A stretch of 64,000 nt of DNA from Planotetraspora phitsanulokensis (GTDB lineage: Bacteria; Actinomycetota; Actinomycetes; Streptosporangiales; Streptosporangiaceae), in the NCBI RefSeq assembly GCF_016863295.1, contig NZ_BOOP01000041.1, forward strand, positions 1-64,000, read 5' to 3'. Shown here piece by piece: positions 23,767 through 32,039 of this stretch. The notes under the pieces were generated by a model, which ran no database searches, was not told the DNA's origin, and was given only the letters and a program-made list of their open reading frames with translations. A program made the position numbers and the translations under genes. Within the stretch, counting starts at the first letter, position 1. Every line of letters begins with the position of its first letter.

Positions 23767-24567
23767 TCAGGACGCGGTCACCTGCGGGATCGACTCGTAG
23801 AGCGCCCAGTCGGCGCTGATCGCGGCGGCCGTCCTGAGCAGGAGCGGAAGGTGCTCCTCGGTGAGCTTCTCGACCGATGTCTCGGCGGCGTGGGCGTTGA
23901 CGTTGAGCGCGGCGACGACCCGGCCGGTCCCGTCGCGTAGAGGCACGGCCACGGACCGGATGCCGAGCGCCAGCTCCTGGTCGGTCAGCGCCCACCCCTT
24001 GGCCCGCACGTCGCGGAGCTCGGCCTCCCGCTCGTCCGGCCCGGGCTGCCTGCGGGCGGAGATGCCCGACCGGCTGGGCTCGGCGAGCACCCTGTCGGCC
24101 TCGGCGGGGGCGAGGCCCGCCAGCAGGACCTTCCCGAGCGACGTCTGCAGGGCGGGGAAGCGCGTCCCGATGCTCACCGACAGTGCGACGATCTTCGGCA
24201 CCGCCACGCGTGCCACGTACACGATGTCCGAGCCGTCCAGCTGGGCGATGGAGGAGGACTCCCGCGTCCTGGCCACGAGGAGTTCCATGTGGGGGCGGGC
24301 GATCTCCCACAGGCCGGTGGAGTGCACGTAGGAGACCCCGAGCTCCAGCACGCGCGGGGTGAGGGCGAAGCCGCCCTGCTCACTCCTGGCGTAACCGAGC
24401 TCCTCGAGGGTGAGCAGGATCCGGCGGGCCGTCGGGCGGGCCAGCTCGGCGGCGGTCGCCACCTCGGTGAGGGACATCAGGGGCCGCCCCGGCCGAAACG
24501 CCTTGATCACATCGAGACCGCGCGCGAGCGCCTCGATGAAGTCGGGTCCGGTGTCCTTGCGCGCCAT
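23767..24567 (-). CDS. IclR-family transcriptional regulator
   Basis: A 266-aa regulator. The N-terminal winged helix (~10-70) has LARGLDVIKAFRPGRPLMSL and ELARPTARRILLTLEELGYA. The effector domain (~85-250) has SIGTRFPALQTSLGKVLLAG, VRAKGWALTDQELALGIRSV and the GAF-like core AALNVNAHA. It resembles the PcaR/PobR subgroup that controls aromatic catabolism. It lies between the ring-cleavage operon and the divergent amidohydrolase gene, each preceded by the same palindrome. Effector unknown, probably a pathway intermediate. Confidence 0.9.
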   Translation of the reverse strand: MARKDTGPDFIEALARGLDVIKAFRPGRPLMSLTEVATAAELARPTARRILLTLEELGYARSEQGGFALTPRVLELGVSYVHSTGLWEIARPHMELLVARTRESSSIAQLDGSDIVYVARVAVPKIVALSVSIGTRFPALQTSLGKVLLAGLAPAEADRVLAEPSRSGISARRQPGPDEREAELRDVRAKGWALTDQELALGIRSVAVPLRDGTGRVVAALNVNAHAAETSVEKLTEEHLPLLLRTAAAISADWALYESIPQVTAS

Positions 24568-24739
24568 GTCGGTTTCTTTCCTGTCGGTTCACTGGCCATC
24601 CGACTCTAACCGTGGAGCGGCGTGATGTCCGTATGTCGGATGGGCCAGGTGGGCCGGGTCGCGATTTCGTGCGTCCCGCCACCCTTGACAGCGACGATGG
24701 CTCACCTCATTGTTACATCCACATTGCGTTGACCGCTCT

Positions 24740-24755
24740 ACGGACGTTCGTCCGT
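24740..24755. promoter_or_regulatory. IclR-type operator candidate 2
   Basis: ACGGACG-TT-CGTCCGT shares the CGGAC-N4-GTCCG core with the site at 23677. It is 64 bases upstream of the amidohydrolase ATG and inside the IclR/amidohydrolase divergent region, with an isolated GTCCG at 24627-24631. Confidence 0.68.
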
Positions 24756-24819
24756 GATTGCCCGCGTGTCGCGATCCCCCGCGGCGGCGGATGAAGGCCC
24801 AGGGAAGAAGTGGGGCACG

Positions 24820-26295
24820 ATGAGCACGACGACCACCCACGACACGAGCCGCGGCGACCTCGGACCGGGACGGCCGGTGGTGTTCCGCAAGGGCGTCGTC
24901 CTGACGATGGACGACCGGCACGACATCCTCCGCGACGCCGACGTGCTTGTGGTGGGCGAGCGCATCGCGGCCGTCGGGCACGGCCTGGAGGTCCCCGAAG
25001 GCACGCTCGAGATCGACGCGAGCGGCGGGATCGTCATGCCCGGCATGGTCGACACGCACCGGCACATGTGGCAGACGGCGATGCGCGGATACGGCGCCGA
25101 CTGGACGCTCACCCAGTACTTCGTCTGGTACTACCTCGAGTGGGGGAAGGTCTTCCGCCCCCAGGACGTGTACGCGGGAAACCTGCTCGCCGCGATCGAG
25201 GCGCTGGACGCCGGCGTGACCACCACCGTCGACTGGTCGCATGGCCTGCAGACCGTCGACCACGCGGACGCCGCGGCCGACGCCCTCGAGGCGGTGCCGG
25301 GCCGGTTCGTCCTCGCCTACGGCAACATCCAGCAGGGGCCGTGGGCGTGGTCCACCACCCCCGAGTTCCGCGACTTCGTCAGCCGCCGCGTCCACGGGCG
25401 CGGGGACATGTTCGGGTTCCAGATGGCCTTCGACGTGACGGGTGACCCCGAGTTCCCCGAGCGGGCCGCCTTCGAGGTCGCCCGCGACCTCGGCGTCCCG
25501 GTCACCACCCACGCGGGCGTCTGGGGCGCGACCAACGACGACGGCATCCGCCTGATGCACGAGAACGGCTTCATGACTCCGGAGACCGTCTACGTCCACG
25601 CCGCGACGCTCAGCTCCGACTCCTACCACCGGATCGCCGCGACCGGGGGCTCCGTCTCGGTGTCCACGGAGAGCGAGCAGAGCGCGGGCCAGGGCTACCC
25701 GCCCACCTGGCGGTTGCGCAGGCACGACATCCCGGTGTCCCTGTCCATGGACACCAGCGTGTGGTGGAGCGGCGACCTGTTCTCCGCGATGCGCACCACG
25801 CTCGGCGCCGACCGGTCGAGGGAGCACATGGAGGCGCACGGCCGGCAGGAGACGGTCACCCACGCGCACCTGCGCGCCGAGCACGTCGTCGACTGGGCCA
25901 CGCGCGGCGGGAGCAGGGCCCTCGGCCTGGACGGCGCCGTCGGAAGCCTCGAGGTCGGCAAGAAGGCCGACATCGTGCTCATCAAGAACGACCACTCGCC
26001 GGTCATGTTCCCGATGTTCAACCCGTACGGGCACGTCGCCTTCCAGGCGCAGCGCGCGGACGTGCACACCGTCGTGGTCAACGGGCGGATCGTCAAGCTC
26101 GACCACCGGCTGGTCGGGATCGACCTCGCCGCCGCGCGGCGGAGCGTCGAGAGCACCGTCGAGCATCTCGTCGGCGCACTCGGCGAGGAGGCGTGGGCCA
26201 AGGGCATGAACCCCGACGTCCCCGAGACGAAGGTCTTCGACAACCCCTACACCTACACCGACTGGGACGCCCGCGGCGCCCAGTGGAAGGGCTGA
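24820..26295 (+). CDS. Amidohydrolase (TrzA/AtzA-like deaminase family)
   Basis: A 491-aa metal-dependent hydrolase. The first metal motif HxH is in VDTHRHMW (~82), further ligands in VTTHAGVW and VHAATL, with the Asp in SLSMDTSV. Its C-terminal composite domain (GSLEVGKKADIVLIKNDHS) is typical of TrzA/AtzA/SAH-deaminase members, which remove amino or chloro groups from heterocycles. GGGAAGAAG precedes ATG 24820. Its palindrome links it to the ring-cleavage operon, so an N-containing aromatic such as a pyridine or purine may be the starting substrate; that is inference. Confidence 0.82.
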   Translation: MSTTTTHDTSRGDLGPGRPVVFRKGVVLTMDDRHDILRDADVLVVGERIAAVGHGLEVPEGTLEIDASGGIVMPGMVDTHRHMWQTAMRGYGADWTLTQYFVWYYLEWGKVFRPQDVYAGNLLAAIEALDAGVTTTVDWSHGLQTVDHADAAADALEAVPGRFVLAYGNIQQGPWAWSTTPEFRDFVSRRVHGRGDMFGFQMAFDVTGDPEFPERAAFEVARDLGVPVTTHAGVWGATNDDGIRLMHENGFMTPETVYVHAATLSSDSYHRIAATGGSVSVSTESEQSAGQGYPPTWRLRRHDIPVSLSMDTSVWWSGDLFSAMRTTLGADRSREHMEAHGRQETVTHAHLRAEHVVDWATRGGSRALGLDGAVGSLEVGKKADIVLIKNDHSPVMFPMFNPYGHVAFQAQRADVHTVVVNGRIVKLDHRLVGIDLAAARRSVESTVEHLVGALGEEAWAKGMNPDVPETKVFDNPYTYTDWDARGAQWKG

Positions 26296-26304
26296 GCGCG
26301 GGGG

Positions 26305-28065
26305 TCACTCGCAGGTGAGCTGAGGTTCCGGCATGTAGGTCGTCCGGAACCTCTGCCTGCGGACCTCCTCGTCGTCCTGCTTGAAGATCCGCCACACGTC
26401 GATCGTGAAGCCGTCGACGCCGGTCATCGGGATGCACTCCGGGCCGGTGTCGGTGAGCGTGGGGAAGCCCTTCAGGTTGTAGCGCGCCGAACTCTCCGAT
26501 TCCACGTCGAACCGCTTGGTGCTCCAGAAATTCACCGTGACGGACGTGCTCGTGTACGACGTCGTGATGAACACGCCGTACGGAGAGTCGTTTCGCCACC
26601 GGAAGTCGGGCTGGGGGAAGGAGATCGTCGACTCCCGCCCCGCCGGGTACCGGGAGATGTAGAACGAGTGCGGCGTGTGCTGGACGTCCTGGAAGCCGCC
26701 GAAGAAGACGGCGTTGAACATCGTGGTGGTGAACTGCGAGACTCCGCCGCCCACGTCGTCGACGTACCTGCCGTTGAGGATCATCGGAGCCTCGACGAAC
26801 CCCCGCGCCGTGTCGCGCCTGCCCACCAGCCCGTTGAGGGAGAACGTCTCCCCGGGCCGGACCAGGTGCCCGTTCACGATCTCGGCGATGCGGTGGATGT
26901 TGGTCACCCTGGGCGCGCAACACGGATATTCCGTGGTGAAGGAGCTCACCTGCTCGGTGACTCCGAGCGCGCGCGCCTGCGCGGTGGTCAGCCGGGGCGC
27001 CTCCTTCGTGATCGGCACCTCGATGGTCCGGCCCCCGCCGTCCTCGATCACGGCGGCGATGAGGCGGCCGAGTCCGTCGGCGTCGATCGCCTGCCCGGTT
27101 CGTGACGGGACCACGCGCGGCTTGCCGTCGACGATCTCGAACGAGGCGTCCCGGGGGACGCGGTCGTCGCCGATGAGCCGGGACCTGAAATCCGCGGCGG
27201 TCTCCTCCGCGTCGAACGACGGGCGCATCAGGCCTGTGCCCGCCGCGACGAAGCGCAGGCCGCCCGCGAGCTCCTCGCGGCTCAGCGTCGCCTCGCGAGA
27301 GCCGTTCTTCAGCAGGAACGGGGTGGCGACCGCCGTACGCGCGGTGGTCTGCGCGACCCGGTTCACCACCGCGGCGGAGACCTGAGGGGTGACGACGCGC
27401 ACCGGCAGCGGTACCGGCTCCCGCGAGCGCGGGTAGGCCGCGCGGAGCGCCCGGGCGGCCTGCGGCTGGTCGAGCGCGCGCCCGTTCGCGGGGAGCGTCA
27501 CGCGGGGTTCGAGGCCCCGGTAGCCGACCTCGCCTTCGCGCACCGGGACGTCGACCTCCTCGGCGAGTTGGGCGACGCGCGCGGTGAGCCGTCGGGTGTC
27601 GACGGCCACGCGCGGGGCGACCTCCTGCCCGCCGAACAGGACCCGGACCAGGGATACGGGGGTGGGCCAGCCCGTCCCGGCGTCCGCCACGGTTCCCTTG
27701 ACGTCCACCGACAGCCCGATCTCCGCCGGCGAGAGGATCTGGCGCGTGCCGCCGGAGCCTGTCACCCCGGCATGGGCGATGAGCGGCCGGTCGGCCGAGT
27801 CCGCGATCCCCCTGCGGAGCACCGCCTCCGCGGACGCGGGGGACAGGCCGCCGATGTCGACGCCCGCGACGCGGGTGCCGGGGAGGACCTCGCCCGACAG
27901 CGCGCCGGCGGCGGCGAGGTAACCGGCCGCGCCCACCGCCGCGACCGCTGAGAGGCCGAGGAGAGTTCTGCGTAACCAGCGGCGCGGGGGAGCCGGCTCG
28001 GAAGCGGGCTCGGCGAGGTGCGAAGAGGTCATGGGCTCAGAGCCGCCCGCCCTCGGGCCCGCCAT
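26305..28065 (-). CDS. VanW-family exported protein
   Basis: A 586-aa protein with an N-terminal membrane anchor (~33-55, TLLGLSAVAAVGAAGYLAAA), repeated peptidoglycan-binding-like YkuD-linked domains with GTRVAGVDIGGLSPASAEAV, and a VanW domain (~395-520) holding NIHRIAEIVNGHLVRPGETF and GGGVSQFTTTMFNAVFFGG. VanW proteins occur in cell-wall or glycopeptide-resistance settings, but their reaction is not established. A Cys pair (YPCCAPRV) and CIPM suggest disulphides. ATG 28065 has GAGGAG upstream. No van genes are near. Confidence 0.85.
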   Translation of the reverse strand: MAGPRAGGSEPMTSSHLAEPASEPAPPRRWLRRTLLGLSAVAAVGAAGYLAAAGALSGEVLPGTRVAGVDIGGLSPASAEAVLRRGIADSADRPLIAHAGVTGSGGTRQILSPAEIGLSVDVKGTVADAGTGWPTPVSLVRVLFGGQEVAPRVAVDTRRLTARVAQLAEEVDVPVREGEVGYRGLEPRVTLPANGRALDQPQAARALRAAYPRSREPVPLPVRVVTPQVSAAVVNRVAQTTARTAVATPFLLKNGSREATLSREELAGGLRFVAAGTGLMRPSFDAEETAADFRSRLIGDDRVPRDASFEIVDGKPRVVPSRTGQAIDADGLGRLIAAVIEDGGGRTIEVPITKEAPRLTTAQARALGVTEQVSSFTTEYPCCAPRVTNIHRIAEIVNGHLVRPGETFSLNGLVGRRDTARGFVEAPMILNGRYVDDVGGGVSQFTTTMFNAVFFGGFQDVQHTPHSFYISRYPAGRESTISFPQPDFRWRNDSPYGVFITTSYTSTSVTVNFWSTKRFDVESESSARYNLKGFPTLTDTGPECIPMTGVDGFTIDVWRIFKQDDEEVRRQRFRTTYMPEPQLTCE

Positions 28066-28255
28066 GCGATCTCCTCACCTGTCCTCCGCCCCGGCAGGCG
28101 CCGTCGCGACGGCGTGTGCGGGCGGCGCGTGAACCTACTGGTCGCGCCCTCATCGGGCTCGCCCATAGTACGGGCCCGGCGTCCGGCCCTCCGGCCTGCG
28201 CGCGGACCCGTTGGGGCTCCTTGTTGCGACCCGGCGAACACCGCGTGACGACCTC

Positions 28256-28306
28256 TTGACGGACCAACATAGACGGGTATAAACACATACGAAACAACAT
28301 CGAAAC
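28256..28306 (+). promoter_or_regulatory. Promoter and DeoR-type direct repeats
   Basis: TTGACG (28256-28261), a 16-nt spacer and TATAAA (28278-28283) form a strong promoter. CGAAAC occurs at 28290 and 28301, an 11-bp direct repeat one helical turn apart, a layout used by DeoR-family repressors. The regulator gene begins at 28324, so autoregulation of the PTS operon is likely. Confidence 0.7.
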
Positions 28307-28323
28307 GGCGGTGAATCAACAGG

Positions 28324-29085
28324 ATGTACGCCGAGGAACGGCAGCAGGAAATCCTCCGTGAGGCCCGCGCCGCCGGACGCGTGGACGTGGTGACCCTGGC
28401 GGAGCAGTTCGGCGTCACGACCGAGACGATCCGCAGGGATCTGACCGTCCTCGAACGCGCGGGCGTGTTGCGGCGTGTGCACGGCGGCGCCATTCCCGTC
28501 GAACGGCTCGGCTTCGAACCGGCCGTGGCGACGCGCGACGAGGTCATGACCGCCGAGAAGGAGCGCATCGCCAAGGCCGCCCTCGCCGAGCTTCCCCAGG
28601 ACGGAGCCATCGTCATCGACGCGGGCACCACCACCGGCCGTCTGGTCCAGGCCCTTCCCGCCGACCGCGAGCTCACCGTCATCGTCAATTCGCCGCCCCT
28701 GGCGACCGTGCTGGCGACCCGCCCCAACGTGACGGTGTTCCTCCTGGGCGGCCGGGTTCGCGGCAGGACGCTGGCGACCGTCGAGGACTGGGCGCTCCAG
28801 CAGCTCTCGCAGCTTCACGTCGATGTGGCCTTCATGGCGACCAACGGATGTTCGGTCGCCCGGGGCCTGACGACCCCCGATCCGTCCGAGGCGGCGATCA
28901 AACGGGCGATGGTCGCCTCGGCGCAACGTTCGGTGCTCCTGGCCGACCACACGAAGTTCTCCAGCAACTACCTGGCCCGCTTCGCGACGTTGTCGGAGAT
29001 CGACGTGATCGTCAGCGACGCCGGCCTCGATCTGGAGCTGGCGTCGGATCTGGCCGCGGCCGGGCCGGAGGTCGTCCGCGCATGA
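28324..29085 (+). CDS. DeoR-family regulator of the PTS operon
   Basis: A 253-aa repressor. The N-terminal HTH (~5-60) has EERQQEILREARAAGRVDVV and TLAEQFGVTTETIRRDLTVL, followed by RRVHGGAIP, the family hallmark. The C-terminal sugar-phosphate-binding domain (~75-235) has IVIDAGTTTGRLVQALP and KFSSNYLARF. Such proteins sense a phosphorylated sugar. It is the first gene of the operon and overlaps the kinase ATG (ATGA). Confidence 0.9.
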   Translation: MYAEERQQEILREARAAGRVDVVTLAEQFGVTTETIRRDLTVLERAGVLRRVHGGAIPVERLGFEPAVATRDEVMTAEKERIAKAALAELPQDGAIVIDAGTTTGRLVQALPADRELTVIVNSPPLATVLATRPNVTVFLLGGRVRGRTLATVEDWALQQLSQLHVDVAFMATNGCSVARGLTTPDPSEAAIKRAMVASAQRSVLLADHTKFSSNYLARFATLSEIDVIVSDAGLDLELASDLAAAGPEVVRA

Positions 29086-30023
29086 TCCTCACCTTGACGC
29101 TGAACCCGAGCCTGGACCGGACGATAGAGGTCGGCTCGCTGACCAGGGGAGCGGTCATCAGGGCGGCCGCCGCCCATCTCGACCCCGGCGGCAAGGGCGT
29201 CAACGTCTCACGCGCGCTGCTGGCCAACCAGGTGCGCTCGTGCGCGGTCATCCCGTTCGGAGGCGACGAGGGACGGCAGCTCGTCGGGCTGCTGTCGGCG
29301 GAGGGCATCGACATGATCCCCGTTTCCGTCGGCGGAGCGACCAGGTCCAACGTCACCCTCGCCGAGCCCGACGGAACGGTCACCAAGCTCAACGAGCCGG
29401 GCACGGCGCTCACCCCGTCCGAGCTCGACACGCTGGCGAGCGCGGTGCTCGGCGCGGCCGAGTCGGCCGACTGGGTCGTCGCCTCGGGCAGCCTGCCGCC
29501 CGGAGTGCCGGTCGACGTGTACGCGGGGTTGTGCCGCAGGTTCGCCGCCGCCGGCATCCAGACGGCGATCGACACGAGCGGCCCCGCCCTGGTCGCGGCG
29601 GTCGCCGCGGGCCCCACGCTCGTCAAGCCCAACCGCGAGGAGCTCGCGGAGGCGACCGGCACGCCGATCACCCGTCTCGGCGACGTCATCGACGCCGCGG
29701 AGAAGCTGCGCGGGATGGGCGCGCGCTCCGTGCTCACCAGCCTCGGCGCGGACGGCGCGCTCCTCATGGAGGACGACCGGTTCTGGTACGGCCGGTGCCC
29801 CGTCGAGGAGCCGCGCAGCAGCGTGGGGGCGGGCGACGCCATGCTCGCCGGCTTCCTGGCCGCGGGCGCGTCCGGCGAGGCGGCGCTGGCCGAGGGGCTC
29901 GCCTGGGCGAGCGCCGCCGTGGGCCTGCCGGGGAGCCGGATGCCCGCCCCGGCCGACATCGATCGTTCAGCAGTCCGGATCAGCACTCCTGATCCGGCCC
30001 AGCCGCTTATGTCCGGGGGATGA
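29082..30023 (+). CDS. fruK: PfkB-family sugar-phosphate kinase (1-phosphofructokinase-like)
   Basis: A 313-aa kinase of the PfkB/LacC-FruK subgroup: MILTLTLNPSLDRTIEVGSL, GGKGVNVSRAL for substrate binding and RSSVGAGDAMLAGFLA with the catalytic Asp of GAGD. It would phosphorylate fructose-1-phosphate or tagatose-6-phosphate to the bisphosphate. The operon encodes a mannitol-type PTS and a dehydrogenase, so a hexitol-derived keto-phosphate is the likely substrate. The symbol follows the closest family, not a proven substrate. Confidence 0.85.
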   Translation: MILTLTLNPSLDRTIEVGSLTRGAVIRAAAAHLDPGGKGVNVSRALLANQVRSCAVIPFGGDEGRQLVGLLSAEGIDMIPVSVGGATRSNVTLAEPDGTVTKLNEPGTALTPSELDTLASAVLGAAESADWVVASGSLPPGVPVDVYAGLCRRFAAAGIQTAIDTSGPALVAAVAAGPTLVKPNREELAEATGTPITRLGDVIDAAEKLRGMGARSVLTSLGADGALLMEDDRFWYGRCPVEEPRSSVGAGDAMLAGFLAAGASGEAALAEGLAWASAAVGLPGSRMPAPADIDRSAVRISTPDPAQPLMSGG

Positions 30024-30053
30024 GAAGCGGCACGTAACCACCGGCACCACCCC

Positions 30054-30074
30054 AGCCGGCCTGCCAGGCCGGCT
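30054..30074 (+). other. Intercistronic hairpin before EIIC gene
   Basis: AGCCGGCCT-GCC-AGGCCGGCT is a perfect 9-bp stem with a 3-nt loop, lying just upstream of the EIIC ribosome site (AAGGAG, 30081-30086). It may stabilise or process the long mRNA. Confidence 0.5.
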
Positions 30075-30095
30075 CCCCGGAAGGAGCACATTCAG

Positions 30096-31274
30096 TTGGC
30101 CACTCCCTATACACCGACGGTCCAGGGGACCGGCATGCGGGCGACCATCCAGCGGTTCGGCGGGCACCTCGCCGGCATGATCATGCCCAACATCGGGGCG
30201 TTCATCGCCTGGGGCCTGATCACCGCGCTGTTCATCCCCACCGGCTGGGTGCCCAACGCGACCCTGGCCGAACTGGTCGGCCCCATCATCACCGTCCTGC
30301 TTCCCGTGCTGATCGGATACACCGGTGGCCGCATGGTGCACGGACAGCGCGGCGCCGTCGTCGGCGCCGTCGCGACCATGGGCGTCGTGGTCGGCGCGGA
30401 CGTCCCGATGTTCCTCGGCGCCATGATCATGGGTCCGCTCGGGGCGTTCGTGATCAAGCAGGTCGACAGGATGTTCGCGGACCGCATCAAGGCGGGCTTC
30501 GAAATGCTCGTCGACAACTTCAGCGCGGGCATCGTCGGCGGCGTCATGGCCATCCTCGGAGTCCTGGCCATCGGCCCGGTCGTCAGAACGATCACCGAGG
30601 CCGCGGGCGACGTCGTGGAGTGGCTGGTCCACCACGACCTGCTGCCGCTGGCATCGGTCCTGATCGAGCCGGCCAAGGTGCTGTTCCTCAACAACGCGAT
30701 CAACCACGGCGTCCTCACCCCGCTCGGCGTGGCGGAGTCGGCCGGCGTCGGCAAGTCGATCCTGTTCATGCTGGAGTCGAACCCCGGCCCCGGCCTGGGC
30801 CTTCTCCTCGCGTATATGCTGTTCGGACCCCGGGCGCTGCGGGCCAGCACCCCGGCGGCGATAGTCATCCAGTTCTTCGGCGGCATTCACGAGATCTACT
30901 TCCCGTACGTTCTCATGAAGCCCCGTCTCATCCTCGCCACGATCGCCGGCGGCGCCGCGGGCATCCTCACCTTCCTGGTCACGGGTGCCGGGCTCATCGC
31001 CTCTCCGTCGCCGGGAAGCATCTTCGCCTACTTCGCGGTGACCCCGAAGGGCGGCTACTTCGGAGTGATCGCCGGAATCGTCGTGGCCGCCGCGGTCTCG
31101 TTCGCGGTCGCGTCGGCACTGCTCGGCTTCGGGCGCAAGAACGGCGACGAGCAGGCGGAGGCCGAGCCCGGGGGCCGGCCCGAGGACGAGAGCGCCACGC
31201 CGGCCACCGAGACCGGCGCCCAGACCGAAGCCGCGGCCGGCAGCGAGTCCGTGCCCGCAACGAAGGAGTCGTGA
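30096..31274 (+). CDS. PTS mannitol-type EIIC permease
   Basis: A 392-aa membrane permease matching the IIC part of MtlA: MIMPNIGAFIAWGLITALFI, the glycine-rich VLIGYTGGRMVHGQRG and the conserved sugar-binding region FFGGIHEIYFPYVLMKP, with GGIHE holding the conserved Glu. The tail (~345-392) is acidic and disordered, and carries no IIB domain, so IIC and IIB are separate proteins here. It starts at TTG 30096, nine bases after AAGGAG; no ATG fits. It imports and phosphorylates a hexitol. Confidence 0.9.
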   Translation: MATPYTPTVQGTGMRATIQRFGGHLAGMIMPNIGAFIAWGLITALFIPTGWVPNATLAELVGPIITVLLPVLIGYTGGRMVHGQRGAVVGAVATMGVVVGADVPMFLGAMIMGPLGAFVIKQVDRMFADRIKAGFEMLVDNFSAGIVGGVMAILGVLAIGPVVRTITEAAGDVVEWLVHHDLLPLASVLIEPAKVLFLNNAINHGVLTPLGVAESAGVGKSILFMLESNPGPGLGLLLAYMLFGPRALRASTPAAIVIQFFGGIHEIYFPYVLMKPRLILATIAGGAAGILTFLVTGAGLIASPSPGSIFAYFAVTPKGGYFGVIAGIVVAAAVSFAVASALLGFGRKNGDEQAEAEPGGRPEDESATPATETGAQTEAAAGSESVPATKES

Positions 31275-31588
31275 CCACCGTGTCCAGCATCGAGAGCAAG
31301 GACGTCCACAAGATCGTCGTCGCCTGCGACGCCGGCATGGGCAGCAGCGTCATGCTCGCCAGTCAGCTCCGCAAGCAGCTGAAGAGCGCGCAGGTCCAGG
31401 TGGAGCACACCCCGGTCAACTCGATCCCGGCCGACGCCGACGTCGTGGTCTGCCACGTGGGTCTGGCCGACCGCGCCCGGGCCACGGCTCCCAGCGTGGT
31501 GCTCATCCCCTTCCAGGTCTTCATCGGGGACCCGGCGGTCGCCAAGCTGGTCAGCACCATCAAGAGCGGCGGCACCATCAATGGCTGA
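31271..31588 (+). CDS. PTS mannitol-type EIIB
   Basis: A 105-aa phosphocarrier with the active-site Cys19 in VVACDAGMGSSVM. It passes phosphate from EIIA to the incoming polyol. The GTG at 31271 overlaps the EIIC stop (GTGA); GTG 31280 is in frame and better spaced from GAAGGAG, so the first three residues are uncertain. The 3' end overlaps the EIIA start by eight bases. Confidence 0.9.
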   Translation: MTTVSSIESKDVHKIVVACDAGMGSSVMLASQLRKQLKSAQVQVEHTPVNSIPADADVVVCHVGLADRARATAPSVVLIPFQVFIGDPAVAKLVSTIKSGGTING

Positions 31589-32039
31589 GACGGCCCCGCT
31601 GCCGCTCGACCCCCGCGCCGTCCGCCTCGACGAGCAGGCGGACGGCCGCGACGGGGCGATCCGCCGCTGCGGGGAGGTCCTCGTCGAGGTGGGCGCCGTG
31701 GAGGCGGACTACATCGACGCGATGCTCGAACGTGAGCGCTCGATCTCCACGTACGTCGGCGAGGGCGTCGCCATCCCGCACGGCACCCTCGTGGCCAAGG
31801 ACGCCGTCCACCACGACGCGATCTGCGTGCTGCGCTTCCCCGGCGGCGTCGACTGGGACGGCGAGCGGGTCTCCGTCTGCGTCGGCATCGCCGCGCGCGG
31901 CGACGGCCACATCAGGCTGCTGTCGGAACTCGCCCAGATCCTGCTCGATCCGGAGCAGGCACAGGCCCTGCGGGAGGCGACCGAGGTCTCCGACGTCATC
32001 CGCCTGCTGCAACCGTCAAGAGAGGAACCATCCGAGTGA
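31581..32039 (+). CDS. PTS mannitol/fructose-type EIIA
   Basis: A 152-aa phosphocarrier with active His67 in GVAIPHGTL, followed by AVHHDAICVLRFPGGVDWDG. It takes phosphate from HPr and gives it to EIIB. It overlaps the EIIB gene by eight bases and the dehydrogenase by four (GTGA). Confidence 0.9.
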   Translation: MAETAPLPLDPRAVRLDEQADGRDGAIRRCGEVLVEVGAVEADYIDAMLERERSISTYVGEGVAIPHGTLVAKDAVHHDAICVLRFPGGVDWDGERVSVCVGIAARGDGHIRLLSELAQILLDPEQAQALREATEVSDVIRLLQPSREEPSE

